A DNA stretch of 37,673 nucleotides from Pseudoflavonifractor capillosus (GTDB lineage Bacteria > Bacillota > Clostridia > Oscillospirales > Oscillospiraceae): the NCBI RefSeq assembly GCF_016899775.1, contig NZ_JACJJE010000030.1, forward strand, positions 1-37,673, in the 5' to 3' direction. Both the position numbers and the translations under genes were made by a program. The notes beneath the pieces are model-generated. The model ran no database searches and was not told where the DNA came from. It saw nothing but the letters and a program-made list of their open reading frames with translations. Of the stretch, positions 14,215-22,015 are shown piece by piece; the stretch's first letter is position 1; each line of letters begins with the position of its first letter.

Positions 14215-14913
14215 ATGATGGAGTTTTTATTCGAACAGGCGGCCCGGGGCAATTACCGGCCCGGCCGGACCCAGCCCGTGGAGTACATCGTGGTCCACTA
14301 CACCGGCAACTGGAGCGACACGGCGAAAAACAACGCCGACTACTTTGCACGGACGGTCAGCGGGACCAGCGCCCACTACTTTGTGGACGAGGAGGCGGTG
14401 TGGCAGTCGGTGCGGGAGGAGGACACCGCCTGGCACTGCGGCAGCAGCCAGCCGGTCCACCCCGCCTGCCGCAATGCCAATTCCATCGGGGTGGAGATGT
14501 GCAACAGCGCGGGAGGGGTGCCTCCGGCCGTCCGGGACCGGACGGCGGCCCTGGTGCGGGAGCTGATGGACAAGTACGGGGTGCCCGCGGAACGCGTCCT
14601 GCGGCACTACGACGTGACCGGGAAAAAATGTCCCGCCCCCTGGGTGGACAGGCCCGGAGAGTGGGAGGATTTCAAAAGGAGATTGGAGGCGAAAGCGGTG
14701 ACCCAGGAGCAGTTTGACGCCATGCTGGAGGACTATCTGGTCCGCCGGGGGGAGCGGGAGGCCAGCGGCTGGGCGGCCCCCTATATTCAGCGGGCTGTGG
14801 ACGCCGGCGTGATGGCGGAGGAGGCGGGCGGCATCGGCCGCCCTCAGGCATTCGCCACCCGGGAGGAGCTGGCCGCCGTGGCTTCCTCCCTACTTTTCTT
14901 GAAAGAAAAGTAG
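14215..14913 (+). CDS. N-acetylmuramoyl-L-alanine amidase (endolysin)
   Basis: A 232-residue protein without signal peptide, as expected for a holin-dependent endolysin. Residues ~15-150 are an Amidase_2/PGRP domain with the zinc ligands H28 (IVVHYTG), H131 and C139 (RHYDVTGKKCPAPW). It cleaves the N-acetylmuramic acid to L-alanine bond. Residues ~180-228 resemble one SLH-type module (WAAPYIQRAVDAGVM... ATREELAAV), probably for wall attachment. The last residues LLFLKEK and the stop codon are encoded by a palindromic repeat (14890-14913), so the native C-terminus may have been altered. ATG 14218 is an equally good start (GAGGAG at 14206-14211). Confidence 0.9.
   Translation: MMEFLFEQAARGNYRPGRTQPVEYIVVHYTGNWSDTAKNNADYFARTVSGTSAHYFVDEEAVWQSVREEDTAWHCGSSQPVHPACRNANSIGVEMCNSAGGVPPAVRDRTAALVRELMDKYGVPAERVLRHYDVTGKKCPAPWVDRPGEWEDFKRRLEAKAVTQEQFDAMLEDYLVRRGEREASGWAAPYIQRAVDAGVMAEEAGGIGRPQAFATREELAAVASSLLFLKEK
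14890..14913. repeat. Palindrome supplying the amidase stop codon
   Basis: CTACTTTTCTT / AAGAAAAGTAG with two bases between. It is followed by CAAAAGAACTTT and a GCGAAACTTCGTTTCGC hairpin (14928-14944). The unit looks like a mobile or repeated hairpin element rather than gene-specific sequence. Confidence 0.55.
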
Positions 14914-15006
14914 CAAAAGAACTTTCTGCGAAACTTCGTTTCGCCTCTGTAAGGGTTGGACGGGGCGATTGAATCGGAGTCTCGGTGGAGAGACGGAATA
15001 TGTATG

Positions 15007-15043
15007 AAACAAGGCCCCGGCATGGTATGCCGGGGCCTTGTTT
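15007..15043. terminator. Terminator between lysis cassette and ABC genes
   Basis: A 17-bp perfect stem (AAACAAGGCCCCGGCAT / ATGCCGGGGCCTTGTTT) with loop GGT and a T-rich flank on the plus strand. It serves the lysis cassette and may also end the convergent ABC operon, whose stop is at 15062. Confidence 0.88.
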
Positions 15044-15061
15044 TGTATTTGGGAAAGGAAC

Positions 15062-17218
15062 TCAGGACAGCTGGAATTGCCCGGTATACAGCTGGTAGTA
15101 CCGTCCCTTCTGCTCCAGCAGCTGGTGGTGGTCGCCCTTCTCCTGGATCTCTCCGTGCTCGATGACCACGATGCAGTTGGAGTTGCGCACGGTGGACAGG
15201 CGGTGGGCGATGACAAAGACGGTGCGTCCCTCCATCAGGGCGTCCATGCCCCTTTCGATGAGGGCCTCGGTGCGGGTGTCGATGGAGGAGGTGGCCTCGT
15301 CCAGGATCATCACCGGCGGGTCGGCCACGGCCGCCCGGGCGATGGCCAGCAGCTGCCGCTGGCCCTGGGACAGATTGGCCCCGTCCCCGGTGACCACGGT
15401 GTTGTAGCCGTCGGGCAGGCGGCGGATGAAGGAGTGGGCGTTGGCGCTCTTGGCGGCGGCGATGCACTCCTCGTCGGTGGCCTCCAGCCGGCCGTAGCGG
15501 ATGTTGTCCATGATGGTGCCGGTAAACAGGTGGGTGTCCTGGAGGACCGCGCCCAGGGAGCGGCGCAGGTCGTCCTTCTTGATGGCCTTCACATCGATGC
15601 CGTCGTAGGTGATGAGGCCGCCTTCAATCTCATAGAAGCGGTTGATCAGGTTGGTGATGGTGGTCTTTCCCGCGCCGGTGGAGCCCACAAAGGCGATCTT
15701 CTGGCCTGGGTTGGCGTAGACCGTCACGTCCTTCAAAATGCGCTTGCCGGGGACGTAGGAGAAGTCCACGTGGTGGAAGCGCACCGCACCCTTCAGCTCG
15801 GTGAGGTAGTAGTCCTCGCCCGGCACGTTGCGCACAGTGCCTCGGATCAGGTGCAGGCCCATCTTCCCCTGGTGGTCCGGGTACTTCCAGGCCCACCGGT
15901 GGCCCGACAGAGAGGCCAGGTCCGTGACCTCGGTCAGGGTCCCGTCGGGGGCCACCTTCACCCAGATACCCTGGGTGGAGTCCACGCTGGGGGGCAGGAG
16001 CTTGAGGCCGTGCTCCGTGCGCTCCGCCTGGCCCAGCTCGGTGAGGGAATCCTTCTCCCCCACCAGCACCGGCACCAGGGAGAGCCCGGCGGTGCGGGGG
16101 GTCTTCCAGGCCCAGATGTGGGGGCGGCCGGAGCCGGTGAAGGCGGACAGGGTGCCGTTGGCGTCCTTCTCCGCCCCCACCAGGGTGACGGAGCCCTGGT
16201 CCTCCTCGGGCTGGGTGTCCATCACCTCAAAGATGCGCTCGGCGCCCGCCAGGGCGGAGAGGAGGGTGGTCATCTGCTGGGAGATCTGGTTCAGGGGCTG
16301 ACCCACCTGCTTGGAGTAGTTGAGATACACCACCAGTCCGCCCAGGTCGAATCCCTGGAGGACGGACAGCAGGCCGCCGAAGGCGGCGGTGAGGGCGTAG
16401 CTGATGTTCATCAGGTTGCCGGAGATGGGCATGATGACGCCGGAGTAGAAGTTGGCCTTCTGGGCGGCGTCCCGGTAGGTCTCGTTGAGCTTGCGGAACT
16501 GCTCCTTGGCCTGCTCCTCGTGGGTGAAGGCCTTGACCACCTTCAGCCCCTCGATGATCTCCTGGATGTCGCCGTTCACATCGCCCAGAGCGGCCTGCTG
16601 CTTCTGGTAGTAGCGGCGGCTGCGGCCGCCCAGCTTGTTGAACACGGTCATGGTGACCACCAGCACCAGGGCGGTGACCAGGAAGAGCTTCCAGTTGATG
16701 AAGAGCATCATGGCCACCAGCCCCACAAACATGAGGCAGCTGGAGCACATGGAGACCACGCTCTGCTCCAGGGCCAGCTGCACGTTGTCCGCGTCGTTGG
16801 TGAAGCGGCTCATCAGCTCGCCGTGGGGGTGCTTGTCAAAGTAGGACAGGGGGAGGTTCTGCAGCTTGTCAAACAGGTCGCTGCGCAGGCGGTTCACCCC
16901 CCGCTGGGCCAGGCGGACCATGATGGCCGACTGGCTGTAGGTGGCCAGACAGCCCACCAGGTACACGCCCACCAGGGCCAGAATGGCCCGGCCCAGGCCG
17001 GCGAAGTCGGTACAGCCCGACCAGATGAAGTCGTTGATGATGCCCCGCATCATATAGGAGCCGCCGATGTTGGCGCACACCGACGCCAGCAGGCAGCCAA
17101 ACACCGCCAGCAGGGGCAGCTTGCTGCGGGTCAGATAGCCCAGCAGGCGGCCGACGGTCTTTTTCAGGTCTTTCGGCTTTTGATAGCCCCCCCGGGGGGC
17201 GCGATTGGGTCCCGGCAT
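15062..17218 (-). CDS. ABC exporter half, consensus ATP site, with unusual ~130-residue insert
   Basis: A 718-residue fused permease-ATPase. Six-helix membrane domain (~20-335), then the ATPase: Walker A GSTGAGKTT (512-520), signature LSQGQ (616-620), Walker B VMILDE with catalytic E641, H-loop AHRLST (671-676). Between the two lies an extra ~130 residues (342-470) not present in standard exporters. It contains two similar segments, HIWAWKTPRTAG and HRWAWKYPDHQGK. ATG 17218 shares one base with the stop of the upstream ABC gene, so both halves are coupled and form a heterodimer. The MarR regulator upstream suggests a drug or antimicrobial-compound substrate; the true cargo is unknown. Confidence 0.93.
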   Translation of the reverse strand: MPGPNRAPRGGYQKPKDLKKTVGRLLGYLTRSKLPLLAVFGCLLASVCANIGGSYMMRGIINDFIWSGCTDFAGLGRAILALVGVYLVGCLATYSQSAIMVRLAQRGVNRLRSDLFDKLQNLPLSYFDKHPHGELMSRFTNDADNVQLALEQSVVSMCSSCLMFVGLVAMMLFINWKLFLVTALVLVVTMTVFNKLGGRSRRYYQKQQAALGDVNGDIQEIIEGLKVVKAFTHEEQAKEQFRKLNETYRDAAQKANFYSGVIMPISGNLMNISYALTAAFGGLLSVLQGFDLGGLVVYLNYSKQVGQPLNQISQQMTTLLSALAGAERIFEVMDTQPEEDQGSVTLVGAEKDANGTLSAFTGSGRPHIWAWKTPRTAGLSLVPVLVGEKDSLTELGQAERTEHGLKLLPPSVDSTQGIWVKVAPDGTLTEVTDLASLSGHRWAWKYPDHQGKMGLHLIRGTVRNVPGEDYYLTELKGAVRFHHVDFSYVPGKRILKDVTVYANPGQKIAFVGSTGAGKTTITNLINRFYEIEGGLITYDGIDVKAIKKDDLRRSLGAVLQDTHLFTGTIMDNIRYGRLEATDEECIAAAKSANAHSFIRRLPDGYNTVVTGDGANLSQGQRQLLAIARAAVADPPVMILDEATSSIDTRTEALIERGMDALMEGRTVFVIAHRLSTVRNSNCIVVIEHGEIQEKGDHHQLLEQKGRYYQLYTGQFQLS

Positions 17219-18957
17219 TATCCACCCACTCCTTCCTGCTGGGATTGATAGATCTCCTGATAGATGGGGCTGGTCTTGAGCAGCTCCTCATGGGTGCCCC
17301 GGGCGGCGATGTGGTCGTCGTCCAGGATTAGGATCTCATCGGCGTACTGCACCGAGGAGATGCGCTGGGCGATCATGATGATGGTGGTGTCCTTCAGGTT
17401 TTTGGCGAAGGAGGCCCGGATGGCCGCCTCGGTGGTGGAGTCCACCGCGGAGGTGGAGTCGTCCAGAATGAGCACCGCGGGCTTTCTCAGCATGGCCCGG
17501 GCGATGCACAATCTCTGCTTCTGTCCGCCGGACACGTTCACGCCGCCCTGGGACAGGTTGGTGTCAAAGCCGTCGGGGAAGGACATGATGAAGTCGTAGG
17601 CCTGGGCGTCCTTGGCGGCCTGAATGACCTCCTCCTCGGTAGCCTCCGGGTTGCCCCACTTCAGGTTCTCCCGGATGGTGCCCGAGAAGAGGACGTTATT
17701 CTGCAGCACCATGCCGATCCGGCCCCGAAGCGCCTCCAGGGGGTAGTCCCGCACGTCCATCCCGTCCACCAGGACGGCCCCGCCGGTGACGTCGTAGAAC
17801 CGGGGGATCAGATTGACCAGGGTGGATTTGCCCGTGCCGGTCCCCCCCACCAGGGCTACGAACTGACCCGGCTGTACGGTGAAGCTGATGTGGGAGAGCA
17901 CGTCGTCCCCGGTGCCGGAGGTCACATACTTGAAGGACACGTCCCGGAACTCCACCTGGCCCCGGGGGGCGGGCAGCGCCTGCCGGGCGGCCTCCGGCTT
18001 ATCCTCCACCGAGGGCTCGGTGCTGAGTACCTCGTGGATGCGGTGGGCGCAGGCCTGGGCCCGGGAGAGCTGCAGCAGGGACATGGCCACCATCATCACG
18101 CTCATGAGGATTTGGAAGATATAGTTGATGAAGGCCTGGAGGCTGCCCAGGTCAAACTCCGCCCCCATGACCATCCGGCCGCCGAAGTAGAGTACCGCCA
18201 CCGTGGCCCCGTTCATGGCCAGCATCATCACCGGCAGGATGGCGATGATCCGCAGGCCCACCGCCAGGGCGGCCTCCATCAGCTCGTCGTTGGATTTTTT
18301 GAACTTTTTCCGCTCGAAGTTCTCCCGGACGAAGGCCTTGACCACCCGGATGGCCACCAGGTTCTCCTGGAGGGTGTTGTTCAGGTTGTCGATGCGCTTC
18401 TGCATGGTCTCAAAGAGTTTGGTACACAGCTTCATCAGAACCCCGATGACGATCACCATAACCGGGATGACCACCGCCAGCACCAGGGCCAGCCGGGCGT
18501 TGAGAGAGATGCTGATGGCCAGGGCGGCAATGAGCATCACCGGGGCCCGCACCAGCATCCGCAGCCCCATGGCCAGCATCATGGTCATGGCGTTCACGTC
18601 GTTGGTCATGCGGGTGATGAGGGAGGCGGAGGAGAAGCGGTCGATGTCCGCAAAAGAGAACTCCTGCACCTTGTCAAACAGGCACTGCCGCAGGTTGGCG
18701 CCGAAGCCCTGGCTGGCGATGGTGGCGTATTTGGCCGAGCCCACGCCGCAGGCCATGGCGATCAGGGCCAGCGCCAGCATGGCGGCGCCCAGGATAAAGA
18801 TAGAGGTCTCATCTCCGGCGGGAATGGCGGTGTCCACAATCTCCGCCATGACCAGAGGGAGCAGCAGTTCGCAGATGACCTCCAAAATGATCAGGATGGG
18901 GGAGAGAACTGCCTGCCGCTTGTAGCCCTGGAGATGGGTCAGAAACAGTTGAAGCAA
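17218..18957 (-). CDS. ABC exporter half, degenerate ATP site
   Basis: A 579-residue fused permease-ATPase beginning MLQLFLTHLQGYKRQ. The membrane domain spans ~15-300. The ATPase has Walker A GGTGTGKST (371-379) and signature VSGGQ (475-479), but the catalytic glutamate is aspartate (LILDD, D500) and the H-loop histidine is glutamine (AQRIS, Q531). This asymmetric pattern is typical of the non-hydrolysing half in heterodimeric exporters of the TM287/288 and BmrC/D kind. The start codon is TTG, with AAAGGA 11 bases upstream; no ATG or GTG fits better. Confidence 0.93.
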   Translation of the reverse strand: MLQLFLTHLQGYKRQAVLSPILIILEVICELLLPLVMAEIVDTAIPAGDETSIFILGAAMLALALIAMACGVGSAKYATIASQGFGANLRQCLFDKVQEFSFADIDRFSSASLITRMTNDVNAMTMMLAMGLRMLVRAPVMLIAALAISISLNARLALVLAVVIPVMVIVIGVLMKLCTKLFETMQKRIDNLNNTLQENLVAIRVVKAFVRENFERKKFKKSNDELMEAALAVGLRIIAILPVMMLAMNGATVAVLYFGGRMVMGAEFDLGSLQAFINYIFQILMSVMMVAMSLLQLSRAQACAHRIHEVLSTEPSVEDKPEAARQALPAPRGQVEFRDVSFKYVTSGTGDDVLSHISFTVQPGQFVALVGGTGTGKSTLVNLIPRFYDVTGGAVLVDGMDVRDYPLEALRGRIGMVLQNNVLFSGTIRENLKWGNPEATEEEVIQAAKDAQAYDFIMSFPDGFDTNLSQGGVNVSGGQKQRLCIARAMLRKPAVLILDDSTSAVDSTTEAAIRASFAKNLKDTTIIMIAQRISSVQYADEILILDDDHIAARGTHEELLKTSPIYQEIYQSQQEGVGG

Positions 18958-19075
18958 GAAGATGACCGTCCTTTCTTAGGGGTGATGTGTGCCCGCCGGC
19001 GGTCCTACAGTCCGGCGGCACAAAATTAGAGGTTATAAAGTGGAAAAAACGGTGGATAAAGTGGAAAACCAGAAA

Positions 19076-19111
19076 GAATTTCAGGGAATATTCAGGATGT
19101 CCCTGAAATTC
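19076..19111. promoter_or_regulatory. 12-bp inverted repeat between MarR and ABC genes
   Basis: GAATTTCAGGGA (19076-19087) and TCCCTGAAATTC (19100-19111) with a 12-base loop, just after the MarR stop. Upstream of the ABC start there is also a direct repeat TCCACTTTAT on the minus strand (19038-19066 region). It could be an RNA hairpin tuning ABC expression or an operator. Confidence 0.55.
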
Positions 19112-19127
19112 GGGTGAGTCAGATAGG

Positions 19128-19604
19128 TTATTTTGACGAATGCGCGGCCCCCTGGTCCGGCTGCAGATTGTCCAGCATCCGCAGGTAGAAGCTGCGCATC
19201 ACGGCCTGCTCCTCGTTGGTGAGACCGGCGTACATCCGCCGGGACACCCGCCGCAGGCAGGCCAGACAGTCGTCCACCGCCTGCTGTCCCTTCTCGGTGA
19301 GCAGCACCCGGTTGCACCGGGCATCCCCGTCTCCTGGCTCCCGGGAGATGTATCCCTTGCGCTCCAGGGACTTGAGCGAGGTAGTCACCGCCGCCGGGGA
19401 GACGTGGAGCAGCCGGGCCAGCTCCCGCTGGGTGCGCACCGGGGTGCCCGGCCGGCGCTCCCCCGTGACGCCCAGCACGCACAGCAGCATGGGGTGGCCG
19501 ATCTCCTGAAGTCCGGCGGCGGCCAGCTCCGCCTGAATGGCGTTCTGCCGGGCCTGGTGGAGCTGCCGCTCCAGCACGCCCAGGTCAAAATCCAGATTTG
19601 CCAT
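19128..19604 (-). CDS. MarR-family transcriptional regulator
   Basis: A 158-residue winged-helix repressor. The DNA-binding helices lie in TQRELARLLHVSPAAVTTSLKSLERKGYI and the wing in SREPGDGDARCNRVLLTEKG, which carries the family D-x-R-x-x-x-V/L-LT pattern. GGAGGG 11-12 bases before ATG 19604 favours that start; the ATG at 19631 has no ribosome site and lies in the operator region. It precedes the heterodimeric ABC exporter in the same direction, the classic set-up of an exporter controlled by its own MarR repressor. Confidence 0.92.
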   Translation of the reverse strand: MANLDFDLGVLERQLHQARQNAIQAELAAAGLQEIGHPMLLCVLGVTGERRPGTPVRTQRELARLLHVSPAAVTTSLKSLERKGYISREPGDGDARCNRVLLTEKGQQAVDDCLACLRRVSRRMYAGLTNEEQAVMRSFYLRMLDNLQPDQGAAHSSK

Positions 19605-19635
19605 GGGTTGGATTCCCTCCTTTCGGAACATAAAA

Positions 19636-19654
19636 TTAACCCGTTGATGGTTAA
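19636..19654. promoter_or_regulatory. Probable MarR operator
   Basis: TTAACC (19636-19641) and GGTTAA (19649-19654) with a 7-base spacer. It lies at about +4 to +22 of the predicted marR transcript, a position suited to autorepression. Confidence 0.65.
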
Positions 19655-19664
19655 CGTGCTACTC

Positions 19665-19692
19665 ATTTTACCGCCCGCCGGAGAAAAGTCAA
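19665..19692 (-). promoter_or_regulatory. Promoter of the marR-ABC operon
   Basis: Minus strand TTGACT (19687-19692), 16 bases, TAAAAT (19665-19670). Confidence 0.7.
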
Positions 19693-19760
19693 GGGAGCCT
19701 CAAGAAGTTTCAAAGAAAATTCACAATTTCTCCCGACCGGGCCGAGGGGCGGAAACTGTG

Positions 19761-19799
19761 GAACATTCGTTTGACTTTTTAGGGGGGATATGGTACAAT
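19761..19799 (+). promoter_or_regulatory. SOS box and promoter of lexA
   Basis: GAACATTCGTTT (19761-19772) matches the Gram-positive LexA box (GAAC-N4-GTTY). It overlaps TTGACT (19771-19776), 17 bases before TACAAT (19794-19799). LexA bound here would block RNA polymerase, so autoregulation is expected. Confidence 0.85.
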
Positions 19800-19860
19800 T
19801 TCAGCAAAGATTCCAGGCGAAGGGGCGTTTCACCGGCGCTGGCCAGGAAGGAGAATGACC

Positions 19861-20478
19861 ATGGGAAACCTGACCCCCAAGCAGCAGCGGATTTACGACT
19901 TTATTCAGGCCTTTGCCGCCCAGCACGGCTATCCCCCCTCGGTGCGGGAGATCGGCGCGGCGGTGGGCTTAAAATCCCCCTCCACCGTCCACTTCCACCT
20001 GAAGGGGCTGGAGGAGGCCGGCATGATCGTCAAGGCGGAGGGCAAGACCCGGGCCATCACCCTGGCCTCCCCCGCGGGGCGGGCCGTGGGGGAGGAGATG
20101 GACCCCCGGGCCAACCAGATCCCGGTGGTGGGCAATGTGGCCGCCGGCTCCCCCATTTTGGCGGAGGAGTGCATCGAGGACTACCTCACCTTCGACACTC
20201 AGGGGAAGGCCGGGGAGTTCTTTGCCCTGAAGGTGCGGGGAGAGTCCATGCTGAACGCGGGCATCCTGCCCGACGACCTGGTGGTGGTCCACCGGCAGCC
20301 GGAGGCCAACAGCGGCGAGATCGTGGTGGCCCTCTTTGAGGACGAGGCCACGGTAAAGACCCTGCGCCGCCGGGACGGCAAGGTCTGGCTCATGCCCGCC
20401 AACGACGACTACGAGCCCATCGACGGCACCCATGCCCAGATCGTGGGCAAGGTGGTGGCCGTGGTGCGGCGGTATTGA
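19861..20478 (+). CDS. lexA: SOS repressor LexA
   Basis: A 205-residue repressor-protease. The N-terminal winged helix (TPKQQRIYDFIQAFAAQHGYPPSVREIGAAVGLKSPSTVHFHL, residues 5-48) reads the SOS box. The self-cleavage site is A95-G96 in NVAAGSP, with the catalytic Ser129 (GESM) and Lys166 (ATVKTL). RecA filaments trigger cleavage after DNA damage. AAGGAG lies eight bases before ATG 19861; an ATG two codons upstream sits too close to that site. A terminator follows, so it is a single-gene unit. No other SOS gene lies next to it. Confidence 0.97.
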   Translation: MGNLTPKQQRIYDFIQAFAAQHGYPPSVREIGAAVGLKSPSTVHFHLKGLEEAGMIVKAEGKTRAITLASPAGRAVGEEMDPRANQIPVVGNVAAGSPILAEECIEDYLTFDTQGKAGEFFALKVRGESMLNAGILPDDLVVVHRQPEANSGEIVVALFEDEATVKTLRRRDGKVWLMPANDDYEPIDGTHAQIVGKVVAVVRRY

Positions 20479-20499
20479 TTTGAATGACGAGAACGGTCC

Positions 20500-20535
20500 A
20501 GGACCGGTTCGGCGGAGGCTGAACCGGTCCTTTTG
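20500..20535 (+). terminator. Intrinsic terminator of lexA
   Basis: GGACCGGTTC (20501-20510) and GAACCGGTCC (20521-20530) pair perfectly, followed by TTTT. Confidence 0.85.
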
Positions 20536-20574
20536 CGTCAAAGCAGAAACCGCCGGTCCAATCGAAGGTTTTCG

Positions 20575-20603
20575 TTGTCATCCCCCTGGAAAAACGCTAT
20601 AAT
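20575..20603 (+). promoter_or_regulatory. Promoter of the cytidylate-kinase-like gene
   Basis: TTGTCA (20575-20580), 17 bases, TATAAT (20598-20603). The leader to ATG 20674 is ~65 bases. Confidence 0.78.
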
Positions 20604-20673
20604 AAAAATAGACCCTCAGACCGCGCTCAGGAGCGGTTTCAAGGATCGTCCATTTGGACAGGAGGTGCCTTGT

Positions 20674-21306
20674 ATGAGCAACTATGTGATTTCCATCAGC
20701 CGTGAGTTCGGCAGCGGAGGGCGGATGATCGGCAAGCAGCTGGCCGCCCGCCTGGGCATCCCGTGCTATGACCGGACCCTGATTCAGAAGACGGCGGAGA
20801 AGAGCGGCCTCTCTCCGGAGTTTATCGCCCGGGCGGAGGAGCGGGCCCGGAGCCGGATTCATCTGCCGCTGGCCTCCCTGGGAACCGGGGTGGCGGCCTA
20901 TACCCAGCAGGGGGTGCCGGTGAGCCTCCAGGCGTTTTTCGCCCAGTCGGAGGTCATCCGGGAGCTGGCCGATGAGGGGCCCTGCGTCATTGTGGGCCGG
21001 TGCAGCGACTACGTGCTGGGGGAGCGGTCCAACTGTCTGAAGGTGTTTATCTACGCCGACCTGGCTGACCGGGTGACCCGGTGCGCCGAGGAGTACCACA
21101 TCGAGGCCGCCAATATGACTGAGCGGGTGAAGGAGATCGACCGGGGACGGGCCAACTACTATAACTACTACACCGGACACAACTGGGGCGAGATGCGCCA
21201 GTATGATCTGACCCTCAACTCCAGCGTCACCGGCGTGGACGGGGCGGTGGAGCTCATCGCCACGCTGGTCCGCCTGTGGGAGAAGCGGGACCAGGAAAAC
21301 CGGTGA
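20674..21306 (+). CDS. Cytidylate kinase-like family protein
   Basis: A 210-residue P-loop-type protein starting MSNYVISISREFGSGGRMIGK. The ISREFGSGGxxIGKxLA segment is the modified P-loop of the cytidylate-kinase-like family, and CVIVGRCSDYVL and DR..RC...Y complete the nucleotide-kinase fold. These proteins are distinct from true Cmk and their substrate is unproven. AGGAGGTG sets ATG 20674. The stop overlaps the GTG start of the next gene (GTGA), so the two are coupled. Confidence 0.85.
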   Translation: MSNYVISISREFGSGGRMIGKQLAARLGIPCYDRTLIQKTAEKSGLSPEFIARAEERARSRIHLPLASLGTGVAAYTQQGVPVSLQAFFAQSEVIRELADEGPCVIVGRCSDYVLGERSNCLKVFIYADLADRVTRCAEEYHIEAANMTERVKEIDRGRANYYNYYTGHNWGEMRQYDLTLNSSVTGVDGAVELIATLVRLWEKRDQENR

Positions 21307-21953
21307 GACGCCCGGCCTCCCCGCCCCCCATCCAGATCTCCGGCCCGGAGGGGCGGATGGACAACTACATCCGGGCGGTGGAGCGGGCCGGCGGGGTTCC
21401 GGTCCCCGGCTACGCCCCGGAGCCAGACCCCCACTGCCTGGGGCTGGTGCTGTGCGGGGGAGGGGACCTGGACCCGGCCTGGTTCGGCCAGGAGGACCGG
21501 GGCTCCCACCCGCCGGACCCCAGACGGGATGAGGCGGAACTGGCGCTGGTCCGGACCTGGCTCTCCTGGGGCAGGCCCATCCTGGGGATCTGCCGGGGAA
21601 TGCAGGTGATCAATGTGGTCCTGGGCGGGACCCTGTTTCAGGACCTGGGGGCGGAGCGCGCCGCCCTGCACCAGGGGGAGGAGGACGTGTTCCATCCCAT
21701 CCGCACCGCCCCGGGGAGCCTGTTGGAGGGCCTGTTTGGCGAGAATGCCCTGGTGAACAGCGCCCACCACCAGGGGGTGGACCGGCTGGGCGCCGACCTT
21801 GTGCCCGCCGCCTGGGCTCCGGACGGGACGCTGGAGGGGCTGGAGCACCGGAGTCTCCCGGTAGTGGGGGTGCAGTTCCACCCGGAGCGGCTGCCCAACG
21901 GCCGGGGAGACGGCCTGTTCCGCTGGCTGATGGAGCGGGCGGCGGGACACTGA
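21303..21953 (+). CDS. Class I glutamine amidotransferase (peptidase C26, gamma-Glu-GABA hydrolase-like)
   Basis: A 216-residue protein, slightly short at the N-terminus for the family. Key motifs are LVLCGGGDLDPAWFG, the nucleophile elbow ILGICRGMQVINV with its cysteine, the HHQ segment, and GVQFHPE with the catalytic His-Glu pair. Related enzymes (PuuD, C26 peptidases) hydrolyse gamma-glutamyl compounds. The start is GTG 21303, which overlaps the previous stop and has AGGA seven bases upstream. The first residues (RRPASPPPIQISG) replace the usual beta-strand opening, which is normal for the start of this fold. Confidence 0.88.
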   Translation: MRRPASPPPIQISGPEGRMDNYIRAVERAGGVPVPGYAPEPDPHCLGLVLCGGGDLDPAWFGQEDRGSHPPDPRRDEAELALVRTWLSWGRPILGICRGMQVINVVLGGTLFQDLGAERAALHQGEEDVFHPIRTAPGSLLEGLFGENALVNSAHHQGVDRLGADLVPAAWAPDGTLEGLEHRSLPVVGVQFHPERLPNGRGDGLFRWLMERAAGH

Positions 21954-22015
21954 GCGGAAAGCGCAGAACTTCCCCAGGGGGGACATATACGTCTGAGAGA
22001 TAAAGAGGAACGACT

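Noticed and set aside
15038-17248. Long plus-strand open frame opposite the ABC exporter gene
   Set aside because: Composition typical of antisense to GC-rich coding DNA, and it crosses the strong terminator at 15007-15043 region without promoter or ribosome site.
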